Positions 1 through 8,252 of a DNA stretch of 64,000 bases are shown here, piece by piece. Origin of the DNA: Actinomycetospora sp. NBRC 106378 (GTDB lineage Bacteria > Actinomycetota > Actinomycetes > Mycobacteriales > Pseudonocardiaceae). The translations under genes were made by a program, and so were the position numbers. The stretch lies in assembly GCF_030269685.1 (NCBI RefSeq), contig NZ_BSTT01000008.1, positions 124,001-188,000 of the forward strand, given 5' to 3'. Numbering within the stretch: position 1 is the first letter of the stretch; every line of letters starts with the position of its first letter. The notes beneath the pieces were generated by a model that worked only from the letters and a program-made list of their open reading frames with translations, was not told the DNA's origin and made no database searches.

Positions 1-758
1 CGATGTTCGGCGACGAGGACCGCATGGTCCGCGTCGACATGAGCGAGTACTCCGAGCGGCACACCGTGTCGCGCCTGGTGGGTTCGCCCCCCGGGTACGT
101 CGGCTACGGCGAGGCCGGGCAGCTGACCGAGGAGATCCGCCGCCGGCCGTACTCGGTGGTGCTGCTCGACGAGATGGAGAAGGCCCACCCCGACGTCTTC
201 AACACGCTGCTGCAGGTGCTCGACGACGGGCGACTGACCGACTCGCAGGGCCGCACGGTCGACTTCCGGAACACGGTGCTGATCATGACCAGCAACGTGG
301 GCTCGGAGCTCATCACCACCAACACGCAGGCCCTGGGCTTCGCGCCGTCGGGCGTGAACCCGGACCAGTCCCTGCAGGAGCGGCTCATGCCGCGGCTGCG
401 GGAGTCGTTCCGGCCGGAGTTCCTCAACCGGATCGACGAGGTGATCGTCTTCAAGCGGCTCGACGCCGCGCAGCTGCGGACCATCACCGACCTGCTGCTC
501 ACCGAGACGCGGGAGCGGCTGGAGTCGCTCGACATCGCCGTCGAGTTCTCCACCGCCGCCGTCGACTGGCTCTCCGACCACGGGTACCAGCCCGAGTTCG
601 GGGCCCGGCCGCTGCGGCGCACGATCCAGCGCGAGGTCGGCAACCGGCTCTCGGCGATGCTGCTCGGCGACGAGGTCTCGGCCGGTGACCGGGTGCGCGT
701 CGACGTGGTCGACGGCGGGTTGACCTTCACGGTCGACCACCCCTCGCTCACGGGCTGA
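1..758 (+). CDS. Clp-family AAA+ ATPase (ClpC/ClpB type), C-terminal part
   Basis: The window opens inside this gene, so the ATG at 3 is probably an internal Met and the true start is upstream. What is visible is the second AAA+ module of a Hsp100 unfoldase: the pore-loop segment SPPGYVGYGEAGQLTE, Walker B VVLLDEMEKAHPD, sensor-1 MTSNVGS, the sensor-2 region GARPLRRTIQREV and a C-terminal D2-small domain. Family members unfold proteins, either feeding ClpP or disaggregating. Sequence detail (VDMSEYSERHTVSRL) differs from the housekeeping actinobacterial ClpC1, so this may be a second ClpC-like paralogue. It ends at a strong hairpin terminator 11 nt after the stop. The presence of a ClpP-docking loop cannot be judged with confidence. 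Confidence 0.9.
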   Translation, partial: MFGDEDRMVRVDMSEYSERHTVSRLVGSPPGYVGYGEAGQLTEEIRRRPYSVVLLDEMEKAHPDVFNTLLQVLDDGRLTDSQGRTVDFRNTVLIMTSNVGSELITTNTQALGFAPSGVNPDQSLQERLMPRLRESFRPEFLNRIDEVIVFKRLDAAQLRTITDLLLTETRERLESLDIAVEFSTAAVDWLSDHGYQPEFGARPLRRTIQREVGNRLSAMLLGDEVSAGDRVRVDVVDGGLTFTVDHPSLTG

Positions 759-769
759 TCCACCACGAG

Positions 770-794
770 AGGGCCCTCCGTCACGGAGGGCCCT
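770..794 (+). terminator. Hairpin terminator after the Clp ATPase
   Basis: AGGGCCCTCCG (770-780), loop TCA, CGGAGGGCCCT (784-794): a perfect 11-bp stem with a 3-nt loop, starting 11 nt after the TGA. There is only a short TT after the stem, typical of high-GC actinobacterial terminators. Confidence 0.85.
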
Positions 795-867
795 TTCGTG
801 TGTCCGGTGATCTTCGGGAGCCCACCGGGTACTCCACCGGACGAAGCACCAGGGAAGGGAGCGCGTC

Positions 868-1203
868 ATGAGCGCCAACGTCGGTGACCGGATCACCCTG
901 CACGCCAACTCCGTCGACGCCCCCGACCGCACCGGCACGATCGTCGGGGTCCTCGGCACCGACGGTCCGCCCTACCGCGTCCGCTACGACAACGGCGACG
1001 AGACCATCCTGACGCCGGGCCCCGACGCCACGATCGAGCCGCCGTCGGTCCGCGACCGGCTCGACCAGGCCGCCGAGAAGGCGTCCGAGAAGGCCACGGA
1101 GCTGGCCGGCGAGGCCCGCGCGACGGCGGAGGACGTCACCGGCCGCGCGGCCCGCACGGTCGCCGACACCGCGGCGAAGATCGCGGAGCGGTTCCAGCGC
1201 TGA
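868..1203 (+). CDS. DUF1918 small protein with helical tail
   Basis: A 111-residue protein. Residues 1-55 match the DUF1918 beta-rich domain (MSANVGDRITLH, RTGTIVGV, PPYRVRYDNGDETILTPGPD), small actinobacterial proteins of unknown role. The usual family members stop near residue 60-65; here a second half of about 45 residues follows, made of repeated Ala/Glu/Lys amphipathic heptads (AEKASEKATELAGEARATAE), likely one long helix. The start is set by AGGGAAGGGAG 8-18 nt upstream of the ATG. It is a single-gene unit between two strong terminators. No catalytic residues are visible; function unknown. Confidence 0.8.
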   Translation: MSANVGDRITLHANSVDAPDRTGTIVGVLGTDGPPYRVRYDNGDETILTPGPDATIEPPSVRDRLDQAAEKASEKATELAGEARATAEDVTGRAARTVADTAAKIAERFQR

Positions 1204-1212
1204 GCGGGCCGC

Positions 1213-1281
1213 CCGTCCTGAGCGAAGGGCCCCTCCGGTCGATCTATTCGACCGAGGGGGCCCTTCGCTCGTTCCGGACGG
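1213..1281. terminator. Long bidirectional hairpin between convergent genes
   Basis: GAGCGAAGGGCCCC...GGGGCCCTTCGCTC pairs 1220-1233 with 1257-1270, with an inner GGTCGA/TCGACC stem. An outer CCGTCC (1213-1218) can pair with GGACGG (1276-1281). It sits between the DUF1918 gene and the convergent amidase gene, so it probably stops transcription from both sides. Confidence 0.75.
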
Positions 1282-1369
1282 CGGGTCGCGCGGCCGGTTC
1301 GCGAGACTCACGTGGGGCAGGTTGCGAGCGGCCCGGATCTGCCTGACGTGCACCTCACGGACCGGCCGC

Positions 1370-3010
1370 TCACACCCGGCGTGCCGCCGAGGCGCCGTCC
1401 GCGAGGAACAGCGAGCCCCGCTCGAAGTCCTGCCGCACCCCGCCGCTGACCGCGTACTGGTCCGACCGCGGGTAGCCGTAGCCCGAGCGCTCGTAGCCCG
1501 CGGACGCCCAGGTCGAGAGGATGCCGCCGCGCACCGGCCAGGCACCGGTCTGCGGCGTCCAGTACACGAAGCCCGAGACGAACTGGTTGTAGCGGCCGCG
1601 CCCGTCGGGGGTGGTGCGCTCGTCGGTGCGGGGCAGCCCGATCGCCGAGGACGCGGCGCCGAGCGCGTCGTAGCGTCGGTTGATCTCGCCGATCACCGAC
1701 CACGCCCCCGTCGGCGACGACCAGTAGACCGCGCCGTTCGAGCCGGAGAACCGCGTGACCCGGGCGCTCCGGGCGGTCGGGCTCTCCACCACCGACGGTT
1801 CCCCGAGCAGGCCCCGCAGCGCGAGCCACTTCGTGCGGATGGGGTTGGCCGCGAGATCGCCGACGAGGGCGGCCGTCCGGTCCCGGATCGTCGGCATCGA
1901 CCGGATCCCGGTGTTGCCCGGGCACTCGGTCGCACCGACGTCGCGGTGGGCGAACACCGTCGGCAGGGTCACCGCCCGACCCTTGGGGTACTTCGAGGTC
2001 CCGCCGCCGGTGCTCGTCAGCGTGACGGTGGCCCGCGGGTCACGGTAGAGCCCGCCGAGCTTGTAGGCGGCGAGCTTCGCGGTCGCCTCGATCTGCGCGG
2101 CGGGCGGGGCGACGGAGGTGAAGTCGCCCATCATCCCGATGCCGAACGTCTCGCGGTTGAAGCCGCCGGCGTGGGCCGCGATCACGGCCCGGTCGAGCCC
2201 GCCCCGGCGCCCCTCGAACACGGTGCCGAAGCGGTCGACCAGCACGTTGTAGCCGATGTCGCCCCAGCCCAGCGTCCTGGCGTGGTAGGCGTAGATGCCG
2301 CGCACGATGGCGGCGGAGTCGGCGGCGGTGTAGGCGTTCGTCCCCGCGGTGTGGTGGATCGTCACGGCCCGCACCGTCGGCGTGTACTCCGGCGGCCAGG
2401 TCATCAGCTTCTCGTCCGCGCCCCACTGGGCCCGGGTGACCACCGCCGGCCGGCCGGGGCCGGCGGTGGAGGCGGCGGCCGTGCGCGCGTCGTTGCTCGT
2501 GGTCTGCGGGTCGATGGAGGTCAGCGCCATCCGCTGCGTGACGGGGGCACCGTCGTCGACGGCCCGGACCTGGACCTCCCGACTGTCGGCGACCCACACC
2601 GGCTCGCTGCTCGCGACGGGCGCCGAGCGGCCGTCGCGCTCGGTGTCGACGGGGTCGACGCGCGTCCAGGCCCCGAAGGTCCCGTTCGCGAGGCGGCTGC
2701 GCAGCTCGATGAGGTCGGGCCGCGGACCGGTCCAGCTGACCGCGACGAGCTTCAGCGGGTCGGGGCTGGACGCCTGCCGGGCGTCCGTCGAGTCCGGCGA
2801 CGGGGCCGGCGCCCCGAGGGCCTCCCGTTCGACCTTCGGCTCGACGGCCCTCGCCGCCGGGAGCGGCGCCGGCGGCGGCGGATCTCCCGCCGTCACGATC
2901 CCGGGTGCCGCCGGGGCTGCGTCCGCGACCACGACCGGCCCTCCGGCCAGCGCCACCACGACCAGCACCCCGAGCGCCCCGAACCGACCCCACCCGCGCT
3001 GCGACCGCAT
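1370..3010 (-). CDS. Secreted N-acetylmuramoyl-L-alanine amidase with LGFP repeats
   Basis: A 546-residue cell-wall hydrolase. Residues 1-32 form a Sec signal peptide (hydrophobic GALGVLVVVALAG, ending near ADAAPA). A linker rich in Pro/Ala follows. Around residues 190-350 lies an Amidase_2/PGRP domain with zinc-ligand signatures TIHHTAG, VFAHRDVGATECPGN and the intervening YHARTLGWGDIGYNVLVD. The C-terminal 180 residues hold LGFP-type repeats (GEINRRYDALGAASSAIGLP, GRYNQFVSGFVYWTPQTGA, YGYPRSDQ), which anchor such enzymes to the mycolate/arabinogalactan wall in related actinobacteria. It should cleave the lactyl-peptide bond of peptidoglycan outside the membrane. A single-gene unit, convergent with the DUF1918 gene. 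Confidence 0.92.
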   Translation of the reverse strand: MRSQRGWGRFGALGVLVVVALAGGPVVVADAAPAAPGIVTAGDPPPPAPLPAARAVEPKVEREALGAPAPSPDSTDARQASSPDPLKLVAVSWTGPRPDLIELRSRLANGTFGAWTRVDPVDTERDGRSAPVASSEPVWVADSREVQVRAVDDGAPVTQRMALTSIDPQTTSNDARTAAASTAGPGRPAVVTRAQWGADEKLMTWPPEYTPTVRAVTIHHTAGTNAYTAADSAAIVRGIYAYHARTLGWGDIGYNVLVDRFGTVFEGRRGGLDRAVIAAHAGGFNRETFGIGMMGDFTSVAPPAAQIEATAKLAAYKLGGLYRDPRATVTLTSTGGGTSKYPKGRAVTLPTVFAHRDVGATECPGNTGIRSMPTIRDRTAALVGDLAANPIRTKWLALRGLLGEPSVVESPTARSARVTRFSGSNGAVYWSSPTGAWSVIGEINRRYDALGAASSAIGLPRTDERTTPDGRGRYNQFVSGFVYWTPQTGAWPVRGGILSTWASAGYERSGYGYPRSDQYAVSGGVRQDFERGSLFLADGASAARRV

Positions 3011-3153
3011 GATCCTCCCCCGTCACGACTGTCCGGTTCAGTCGCTAGTTGGCGCCGCTCGTTAACCGATCGACACCAACGTGCGGCAGATCGATGCCTC
3101 GACCACCCGTTGAGCGCAGTCACTCCTCGAATCAGTGACCTAGAGTGATCGTC

Positions 3154-3537
3154 GTGAGTGACGACTCCTGGCTCCCCGCGCCGCCCTTCGGCGACCACGG
3201 TCCCCACGACCAGCATCACCACGAGGTCCGCCACGAGTACTCCCGCGACCGGGGCATGGAGCTGCGCGACCACGTGCGCAGCCAGTACGGCCGCGCGGTG
3301 TCGGTGGGCGACATCCTGTCGTTCCTCGACTACCGGGTGAACGAGCTCTACTGCGCCGTCCTCGAGCCCGACCGTCACGGCTCACGGGTGCCGGGGTCGC
3401 CGGTGCGGATGTCGGGGCTCGACGCGGTGCTCAACACCGAGGCCAACGCCTGGCGCGCGATGACCGAGCTGGGGCAGCGCCTGGAGCGGGTGGAGGGCAA
3501 GCTCGACCAGGTGCTCGCGCGCCTGCCTCAGTCCTGA
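3154..3537 (+). CDS. Hypothetical protein, possible leaderless transcript
   Basis: About 127 residues with no recognised domain: a His-rich N-terminus (HDQHHHEVRHEY), a middle DHVRSQYGRAVSVGDILSFLDYRVNELYCAVLEPD and a C-terminal amphipathic coiled-coil-like helix (AMTELGQRLERVEGKLDQVLARL). Two in-frame GTG starts exist, at 3145 and 3154. The later one is preferred because TAGAGT at 3141-3146 is a good -10 box placed 7 nt before it and no ribosome binding site is visible, which together suggest a leaderless mRNA. It is divergent from the amidase and convergent with the histidine kinase. Function unknown. Confidence 0.65.
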   Translation: MSDDSWLPAPPFGDHGPHDQHHHEVRHEYSRDRGMELRDHVRSQYGRAVSVGDILSFLDYRVNELYCAVLEPDRHGSRVPGSPVRMSGLDAVLNTEANAWRAMTELGQRLERVEGKLDQVLARLPQS

Positions 3538-3543
3538 CCGGAC

Positions 3544-5058
3544 CTACCGCAGCGCCAGCTCCGCACGGATCGGCGCGGCCGGGAGTCTCACGGACGTCCG
3601 GGTGTCGCCGGGCACGCTGGTCACCTCGACGGTGCCACCGTGCTCGGTGACCACCGCCGAGACGATGGAGAGCCCGAGTCCCGTCGATCCGGTCGTCCGG
3701 GCCCGGCCGGCGTCGCCGCGGGCGAACCGTTCGAGCACGTGCGGCAGCAGGTCGGGGGCGATGCCCGGCCCGTCGTCGCGGACGACGAGGCGCACCTCGT
3801 GACCCTCCCGGGAGAGCTCGACGACGACGTTCGTCCCGCCCGGCGTGTGGGTGCGGGCGTTGGCGAGCAGGTTCGCCACCACCTGGTGCAGCCGCTCCGG
3901 ATCGCCGATGACCATGACGTCCTCGGCCCCCTCGTCGGCGGGCAGGTCCAGGGCCCAGTGGTGCTGCGGCGAGGTCGCGTGGGCGTCGCTGACCGCGTCG
4001 ACGACCACCCGGGCCAGGTCGACCGGTTGGCGGGCGAGCGGGCGGCCGGCGTCGAGGCGTGCGAGCAGCAGCAGGTCCTCCACGAGCAGGGTCATCCGCT
4101 CGGTCTGCGACCCGACCCGCTCGAGCATCGCCCCGACCTCGTCGGGCACGTCGCCGGTCCGCCGGCGCGCGAGCTCGGAGTAGCCGCGGATCGCGGCCAG
4201 CGGCGTGCGCAGCTCGTGCGACGCGTCGGCGACGAACTGCCGCACCCGGGTCTCGGACTCCTGACGCGCCGCGAGCGAGCGGGCGACGTGCTCGAGCATC
4301 CGGTTGAGCGCCGCGCCGACCTGCCCGACCTCGGTGCGCGGGTCGGCGTCGGCCTCGGGCACGCGGTCCTCCAGCCGCACCTCGCCGCGCTCCAGCGGCA
4401 GTTCGGAGACGCGGCGGGCCGTCGCCGAGACCCGGTGCAGGGGCCGCAGCGTCCGCCGCGTCGCGAAGGCCGCGATGACACCCGCGATGAGGACGCCGCC
4501 CCCGAAGATGATCGTCTCGTACACCGCGAGGCTGCCCACGGTGGCGTCCATGCGGCCCGTGGAGATGCCGTAGTAGACCACCGACCCGTCGTCGGCCTCG
4601 CGGGCCGAGAGCCGGTAGGACGACGCCAGGCCGGGCAGGTCGATCGTCTCCACCCGCGGCCGGTCAGAGGGGTCGCCTGGGTCGTTGCCGGTGGGCGTCA
4701 CCGCGAGGACCGGCGCCACGTCGGCCAGCGCGATTGCCTGGTCGGAGGACCGGAACCCGCCGAGCGCCACCGCCGACACCACGCGGCCGTCCACGCTGCG
4801 GACCTCGATGCGGCTGGTGGGTGAATCGCCCCCGCCGAAGCCGCCGCCGGCGTCCGGGGGCGGCGGGCGGCGCCCGTCGGCTCCGTCGGGCGGGTTGGCC
4901 ACGAACCCGAGGGTGCGCGTGACCTCCTGGTCGAGCTGCTGGGTCAGGTAGTGCCGCAACGACAGCGCGGCGCCCACGCCGACCACGGCGCAGACGACGA
5001 GCAGCAGCACCATCGTCGTGAGGACGATCCGCGCCTGGAGGGAACGCACGGCACGCAT
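3544..5058 (-). CDS. Sensor histidine kinase (TrcS-like)
   Basis: A 504-residue membrane kinase. TM1 is about residues 11-33. An extracytoplasmic sensor region of roughly 145 residues, Gly/Pro-rich near residues 57-82, is followed by TM2 (about 183-205), HAMP (about 205-265), the HisKA box with phospho-acceptor His281 in SHELRTPLAAIRGY, and a HATPase_c domain with LLANARTHTPGG (N box), RDDGPGI (G1) and TGSTGLGLSIV (G2). It should phosphorylate the response regulator encoded 9 nt upstream in the same operon. The start ATG has GAGGG 6 nt before it. Architecture and the partner resemble mycobacterial TrcS/TrcR; the stimulus cannot be read from sequence. Confidence 0.92.
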   Translation of the reverse strand: MRAVRSLQARIVLTTMVLLLVVCAVVGVGAALSLRHYLTQQLDQEVTRTLGFVANPPDGADGRRPPPPDAGGGFGGGDSPTSRIEVRSVDGRVVSAVALGGFRSSDQAIALADVAPVLAVTPTGNDPGDPSDRPRVETIDLPGLASSYRLSAREADDGSVVYYGISTGRMDATVGSLAVYETIIFGGGVLIAGVIAAFATRRTLRPLHRVSATARRVSELPLERGEVRLEDRVPEADADPRTEVGQVGAALNRMLEHVARSLAARQESETRVRQFVADASHELRTPLAAIRGYSELARRRTGDVPDEVGAMLERVGSQTERMTLLVEDLLLLARLDAGRPLARQPVDLARVVVDAVSDAHATSPQHHWALDLPADEGAEDVMVIGDPERLHQVVANLLANARTHTPGGTNVVVELSREGHEVRLVVRDDGPGIAPDLLPHVLERFARGDAGRARTTGSTGLGLSIVSAVVTEHGGTVEVTSVPGDTRTSVRLPAAPIRAELALR

Positions 5059-5067
5059 GGTCGTCCC

Positions 5068-5799
5068 TCAGCCCGCGGGCTTGAGGACGTACCCGGCCCC
5101 ACGCACGGTGTGGATCATCGGGGTACGGCCGGCGTCGATCTTCTTGCGCAGGTAGGAGATGTAGAGCTCGACGATGTTCGACTGGCCGCCGAAGTCGTAG
5201 TTCCACACCCGGTCGAGGATCTGCGCCTTCGAGAGCACCCGGCGCGGGTTGCGCATGAGGAAGCGCAGCAGCTCGAACTCGGTCGCGGTGAGGTCGATCT
5301 GGTCGCCGCCGCGGAACACCTCGTGCGAGTCCTCGTCGAGCGTCAGGTCCCCGACGACGAGGCCCGCGTCGCCCCGGACGGCGGTGGCCACGGCGGCCCG
5401 CCGCAGCAGGCCCCGCAGGCGCGCGACGACCTCCTCCAGGCTGAACGGCTTGGTCACGTAGTCGTCGCCGCCCGCCGTGATGCCGGCGACCCGGTCCTCG
5501 ACGGCGTCCCGCGCGGTGAGGAACAGGACCGGGACGTCGGGGTTGTCGGCGCGCAACCGGCGCAGCACCTCGAAGCCGTCGATGTCGGGCAGCATGACGT
5601 CGAGGACGACGACGTCGGGCCGGAACTCCCGGCCCGAGGTCACCGCGGCGAGGCCGTCCCCCGCGCTGCGGACGTCCCAGCCCTCGTAGCGCAGCGCCAT
5701 CGAGAGCAGGTCGGCGAGCGTCGGCTCGTCGTCGACGACGAGGGCACGGACCGGGCTGCCGTCGGGCCGCCGGAGCTCGGCGCGCACTGCTGCGTTCAT
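5068..5799 (-). CDS. OmpR-family response regulator (TrcR-like)
   Basis: About 243 residues. The receiver domain has the acidic pair VDDEP, phospho-acceptor Asp67 in VVVLDVMLPDIDG, the Thr/Ser position LFLTARD and Lys117 in DDYVTKPFSLEE. The winged-helix DNA-binding domain covers roughly residues 145-240 (TATEFELLRFLMRNPRRVLSK, FGGQSNIVELYISYLRKKID, IHTVRGAGYVLK). It is the first gene of a two-gene operon with the downstream histidine kinase. I chose the ATG at 5799, which has AGGGTGG 5 nt upstream; a GTG at 5808 would add MDP. Confidence 0.93.
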   Translation of the reverse strand: MNAAVRAELRRPDGSPVRALVVDDEPTLADLLSMALRYEGWDVRSAGDGLAAVTSGREFRPDVVVLDVMLPDIDGFEVLRRLRADNPDVPVLFLTARDAVEDRVAGITAGGDDYVTKPFSLEEVVARLRGLLRRAAVATAVRGDAGLVVGDLTLDEDSHEVFRGGDQIDLTATEFELLRFLMRNPRRVLSKAQILDRVWNYDFGGQSNIVELYISYLRKKIDAGRTPMIHTVRGAGYVLKPAG

Positions 5800-5851
5800 G
5801 GGGTCCACCCTGGCACCGTCCGGTCCGTCCCGGCTGGGCGAACCCTGTGCG

Positions 5852-7192
5852 TCAGCTGTGGACCGGGAGGCTCCTCCAGCCCCGCAGGATGATCGTCGGA
5901 CGGCGCTGCCCGACCCCCGCGGGGGCCAGGTCCGGGAACCGGTCGAACAGGCCCCGCAGGGCCACCTCGCCCTCCATCCGCGCGAGGGCGGCGCCGAGGC
6001 AGTAGTGGATGCCGCTGGAGAACGCGACGTGCTCGCGGGCGTTCGGCCGCGTCACGTCGAACCGCTCCGGGTCGGTGAACACGGCCGGGTCGCGGTTGGC
6101 CGCGCCGAGCACGGTCACCACGATCTCGCCGCGTCGGATCGGCACGCCCTCGACCTCGGTGTCCCGACGGGCCAGGCGGGCGGTCCGCTGCACCGGCGAG
6201 TCGTGGCGCAGCACCTCGTCGACGGCGTTCGACCACAGGTCGGGCTGCTCGGCGAGCAGCGCCCGCTGGTCGGGGTGCTCGAAGAGCCGCTGCGTGCCGT
6301 TGGAGATGAGATTGACCGTCGTCTCGAACCCGGCGGCCAGGATCAGCATCGAGGTGGCGACCAGTTCCTGCTCCGACAGGCCCGACCCGTCGTCGTCGGC
6401 GACCGTGACGAGCTTCGACAACAGGTCGTCGCCCGGGTGCGAGCGCAGCGTGCGCAGGTGCTCGCGCAACCAGCCGTCGAACGCGGCCAGCGAACGCTCC
6501 GCGGTGGCGTACCGCGACCACGGCAGCCCGAGATCGAGGGTCGCGGCGCCGCCGTCGCCCCAGACGAGCAGGTCGTCCCGCCGCTCGGGTGGCACGCCGA
6601 GCATCTCGGCGATCACGGTGACGGGGACCTGCGCGGCGAACCGCTCGACGAGGTCGACCGGGCCGCGGTGCATCTCGGCCTCGAGCCCGTCGAGCAGCTC
6701 CGCGGTGATCTCCTCCGTCCGCGTCCGCAGGGCGGCGACGGCCTTCGCGGTGAACGCGCGGGTGACCAGCCGGCGGTAGCGGGCGTGGTCGGGCGGGTCG
6801 ACCGCGAGCATCGAGGGGGCGTCGTCGATGCTCGCGTAGCGACGCGGCCCGATGAGGCGCATCCCCAGGCGCACGGGGGCGGGGAAGACCTGATCGCGGT
6901 CGGCGACCCCGAAGTCGTCGCTGCGCAGGACCTGTGTGGTGATGTCGTGGTGCGCGGTCACCCGCCCCATCGGCCCCGACGCGAACGGCCGGTGACGACG
7001 CAGCTCGCGGTAGTGCTCCCACGGCTCGGCCTGCAGCGCGGGATCGCGCAGGAGCCGCGCGTCGCGGTTGCCGGCCCGGTCCCGCGCCGCGAGCGCGCGG
7101 CGCAGCAGCCCGTGGGACAGGCCCCACCGGACGGCCAGGGCAGGGGTGGACGGGAGCCCGTCACGGGCACCGTCGACCAGGAACGCGACCAT
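5852..7192 (-). CDS. Cytochrome P450
   Basis: A 446-residue soluble bacterial P450. Visible signatures are the I-helix oxygen-activation motif AAGFETT (about residues 286-292), the ExxR salt-bridge motif EVLR, and the heme loop FSSGIHYCLGAALARME with thiolate Cys398. The start was placed at the ATG at 7192 because GAGAGG lies 8 nt upstream; a GTG at 7201 lacks that spacing. It is transcribed divergently from a TetR-family gene with only 76 bp between starts, and the gap holds a perfect dyad that could block both promoters, so TetR control is likely. No ferredoxin or reductase gene is adjacent, so electrons must come from partners encoded elsewhere. Substrate unknown. Confidence 0.93.
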   Translation of the reverse strand: MVAFLVDGARDGLPSTPALAVRWGLSHGLLRRALAARDRAGNRDARLLRDPALQAEPWEHYRELRRHRPFASGPMGRVTAHHDITTQVLRSDDFGVADRDQVFPAPVRLGMRLIGPRRYASIDDAPSMLAVDPPDHARYRRLVTRAFTAKAVAALRTRTEEITAELLDGLEAEMHRGPVDLVERFAAQVPVTVIAEMLGVPPERRDDLLVWGDGGAATLDLGLPWSRYATAERSLAAFDGWLREHLRTLRSHPGDDLLSKLVTVADDDGSGLSEQELVATSMLILAAGFETTVNLISNGTQRLFEHPDQRALLAEQPDLWSNAVDEVLRHDSPVQRTARLARRDTEVEGVPIRRGEIVVTVLGAANRDPAVFTDPERFDVTRPNAREHVAFSSGIHYCLGAALARMEGEVALRGLFDRFPDLAPAGVGQRRPTIILRGWRSLPVHS

Positions 7193-7224
7193 ACCGACCA
7201 CCTCTCACCGACCCGTCGTCGGGA

Positions 7225-7241
7225 ACATACTCAGGGTATGT
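7225..7241. promoter_or_regulatory. Probable TetR operator in the P450/TetR divergent promoter
   Basis: ACATACTCAGGGTATGT is a perfect 6-bp inverted repeat with a 5-bp spacer. It lies midway between the P450 and TetR starts. A -10-like TATGCT at 7255-7260 lies 8 nt before the TetR GTG. On the other strand the right arm reads as TATGTT, itself a plausible -10 for the P450. Confidence 0.65.
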
Positions 7242-7268
7242 GACCGACCGGGACTATGCTCCCGAGCC

Positions 7269-7874
7269 GTGGCCGAGGTCAAGAGTCGTCGGGGGGAGTA
7301 CACCGAGGCGACGCGGCGCGCCCTGCTCGACGCCGCGGCCCGGCTGTTCACCGAGCGCGGGTTCGCCCGGACCTCGCTCGACGACGTCGCCGCCGCCGCG
7401 CGGGTGACCAAGGGCGCGATCTACCACCACTTCCCGAGCAAGACCGGGCTGTTCGAGGTGCTCTTCGACGAGGTGGAGGAGCAGGAGAACGACCGCGCGC
7501 GGGCGGCGTTCGTGGCCGCGGCCGACCCGGCGCTCGGCGTGCTCGCCGCGCTCGACCAGTTCCTGCTGGCCTGCTCGGAGCCGGAGTACGGCGCGCTGGT
7601 GTTCCGCGAGGCGCCGCTCGCCCTCGGCTGGGACGCCTGGCGGCGCTGCGAGGAGAAGTACTCCTACGCGCTGCTCTCGGACATGCTCACCGCGCTCGCG
7701 GACGCCGGGCGCATCCCCGCCCACGTCGGGGAGGCGCTGCCGAGCATCGCGTTCGGGATGCTCGGCGCGGCCGGGCAGCTCCTCATCCGCACGCCCCCGG
7801 AGGACCGGGAGCGGGTCCGCGGCGAGTGCCGACTGCCGTTCGTGGCCCTGCTGGCCGGGTTGAGCAGCACCTGA
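7269..7874 (+). CDS. TetR/AcrR-family transcriptional repressor
   Basis: About 201 residues. The N-terminal helix-turn-helix is clear (AARLFTERGFARTSLDDVAAAARVTKGAIYHHFPSKTGLF split over residues 17-55), followed by an all-helical ligand-binding domain of the usual size. The GTG at 7269 was chosen because it begins just before the conserved EYTEATRRALLDAAARLF and sits 8 nt after a -10-like TATGCT with no ribosome binding site, consistent with a leaderless message. Divergent from the cytochrome P450, with the dyad ACATAC-N5-GTATGT between them; it most likely represses the P450 and itself until a ligand binds. Its transcript ends at a family-A palindrome. Confidence 0.9.
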   Translation: MAEVKSRRGEYTEATRRALLDAAARLFTERGFARTSLDDVAAAARVTKGAIYHHFPSKTGLFEVLFDEVEEQENDRARAAFVAAADPALGVLAALDQFLLACSEPEYGALVFREAPLALGWDAWRRCEEKYSYALLSDMLTALADAGRIPAHVGEALPSIAFGMLGAAGQLLIRTPPEDRERVRGECRLPFVALLAGLSST

Positions 7875-7881
7875 TCCTCGC

Positions 7882-7930
7882 GGCAGGAAAGCGTCGTTGC
7901 TGTCGTCCAGTGGCAGCAACGACGCATCCT
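7882..7930. repeat. Dispersed palindrome family A, copy 1
   Basis: GCGTCGTTGCTG (7891-7902), an 11-nt loop, CAGCAACGACGC (7914-7925), with partly degenerate outer arms (GGCAGGAAA... and ...ATCCT). The same element occurs at 36682, 44217 and 48191. It starts 8 nt after the TetR stop and probably serves as its terminator. Confidence 0.85.
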
Positions 7931-7946
7931 CGGCGGTCGGGACGGA

Positions 7947-8189
7947 TCAGCGGTGCGGACGCGGCAGCGGACGCCCGGCCGCGCGCCGGCACCAGCCCCC
8001 GCGGGTGGTCGACATCCGGCGTCGGCGCGACGGCATGAGCTCGCCGTGCAGCACGATCTCGCCGTCCTCCCACGCCCAGTGGAGGTACTGCTCCTCCCAC
8101 GGCCGTTCCATGAGGCTCAGCCGCTCCGACATCTCCTTCTGCTCCGCCCAGAACCGGGCGAGTCCGCTCCATGCCTTCACACCCACCAT
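7947..8189 (-). CDS. Small conserved-looking hypothetical protein
   Basis: An 80-residue Trp- and Arg-rich protein (six Trp, including PWEEQYLHWAWEDGEIVLHG and STTRGGWCRR). The pattern PWEE..LHW...LHG.L.P..RR...TRGGWC resembles small uncharacterised actinobacterial proteins I have seen near regulators, so I think it is real. The ATG at 8189 begins the plausible sequence MVGVKAWSGLARFWAEQKEMSERL. It is divergent from the LysR gene (63 bp between starts), which may regulate it. No domain or function can be assigned. Confidence 0.5.
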   Translation of the reverse strand: MVGVKAWSGLARFWAEQKEMSERLSLMERPWEEQYLHWAWEDGEIVLHGELMPSRRRRMSTTRGGWCRRAAGRPLPRPHR

Positions 8190-8252
8190 GCTCCGAGCCC
8201 GCCGTCGTTCTGAGAAGCGACGACTCCCCGGGTCGGGCTTAAGCTGTGCTTC

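Noticed and set aside
1322-3148. A 608-codon plus-strand frame opposite the amidase
   Set aside because: Shadow of the signal-peptide-bearing amidase gene; no ribosome binding site and low-complexity product.
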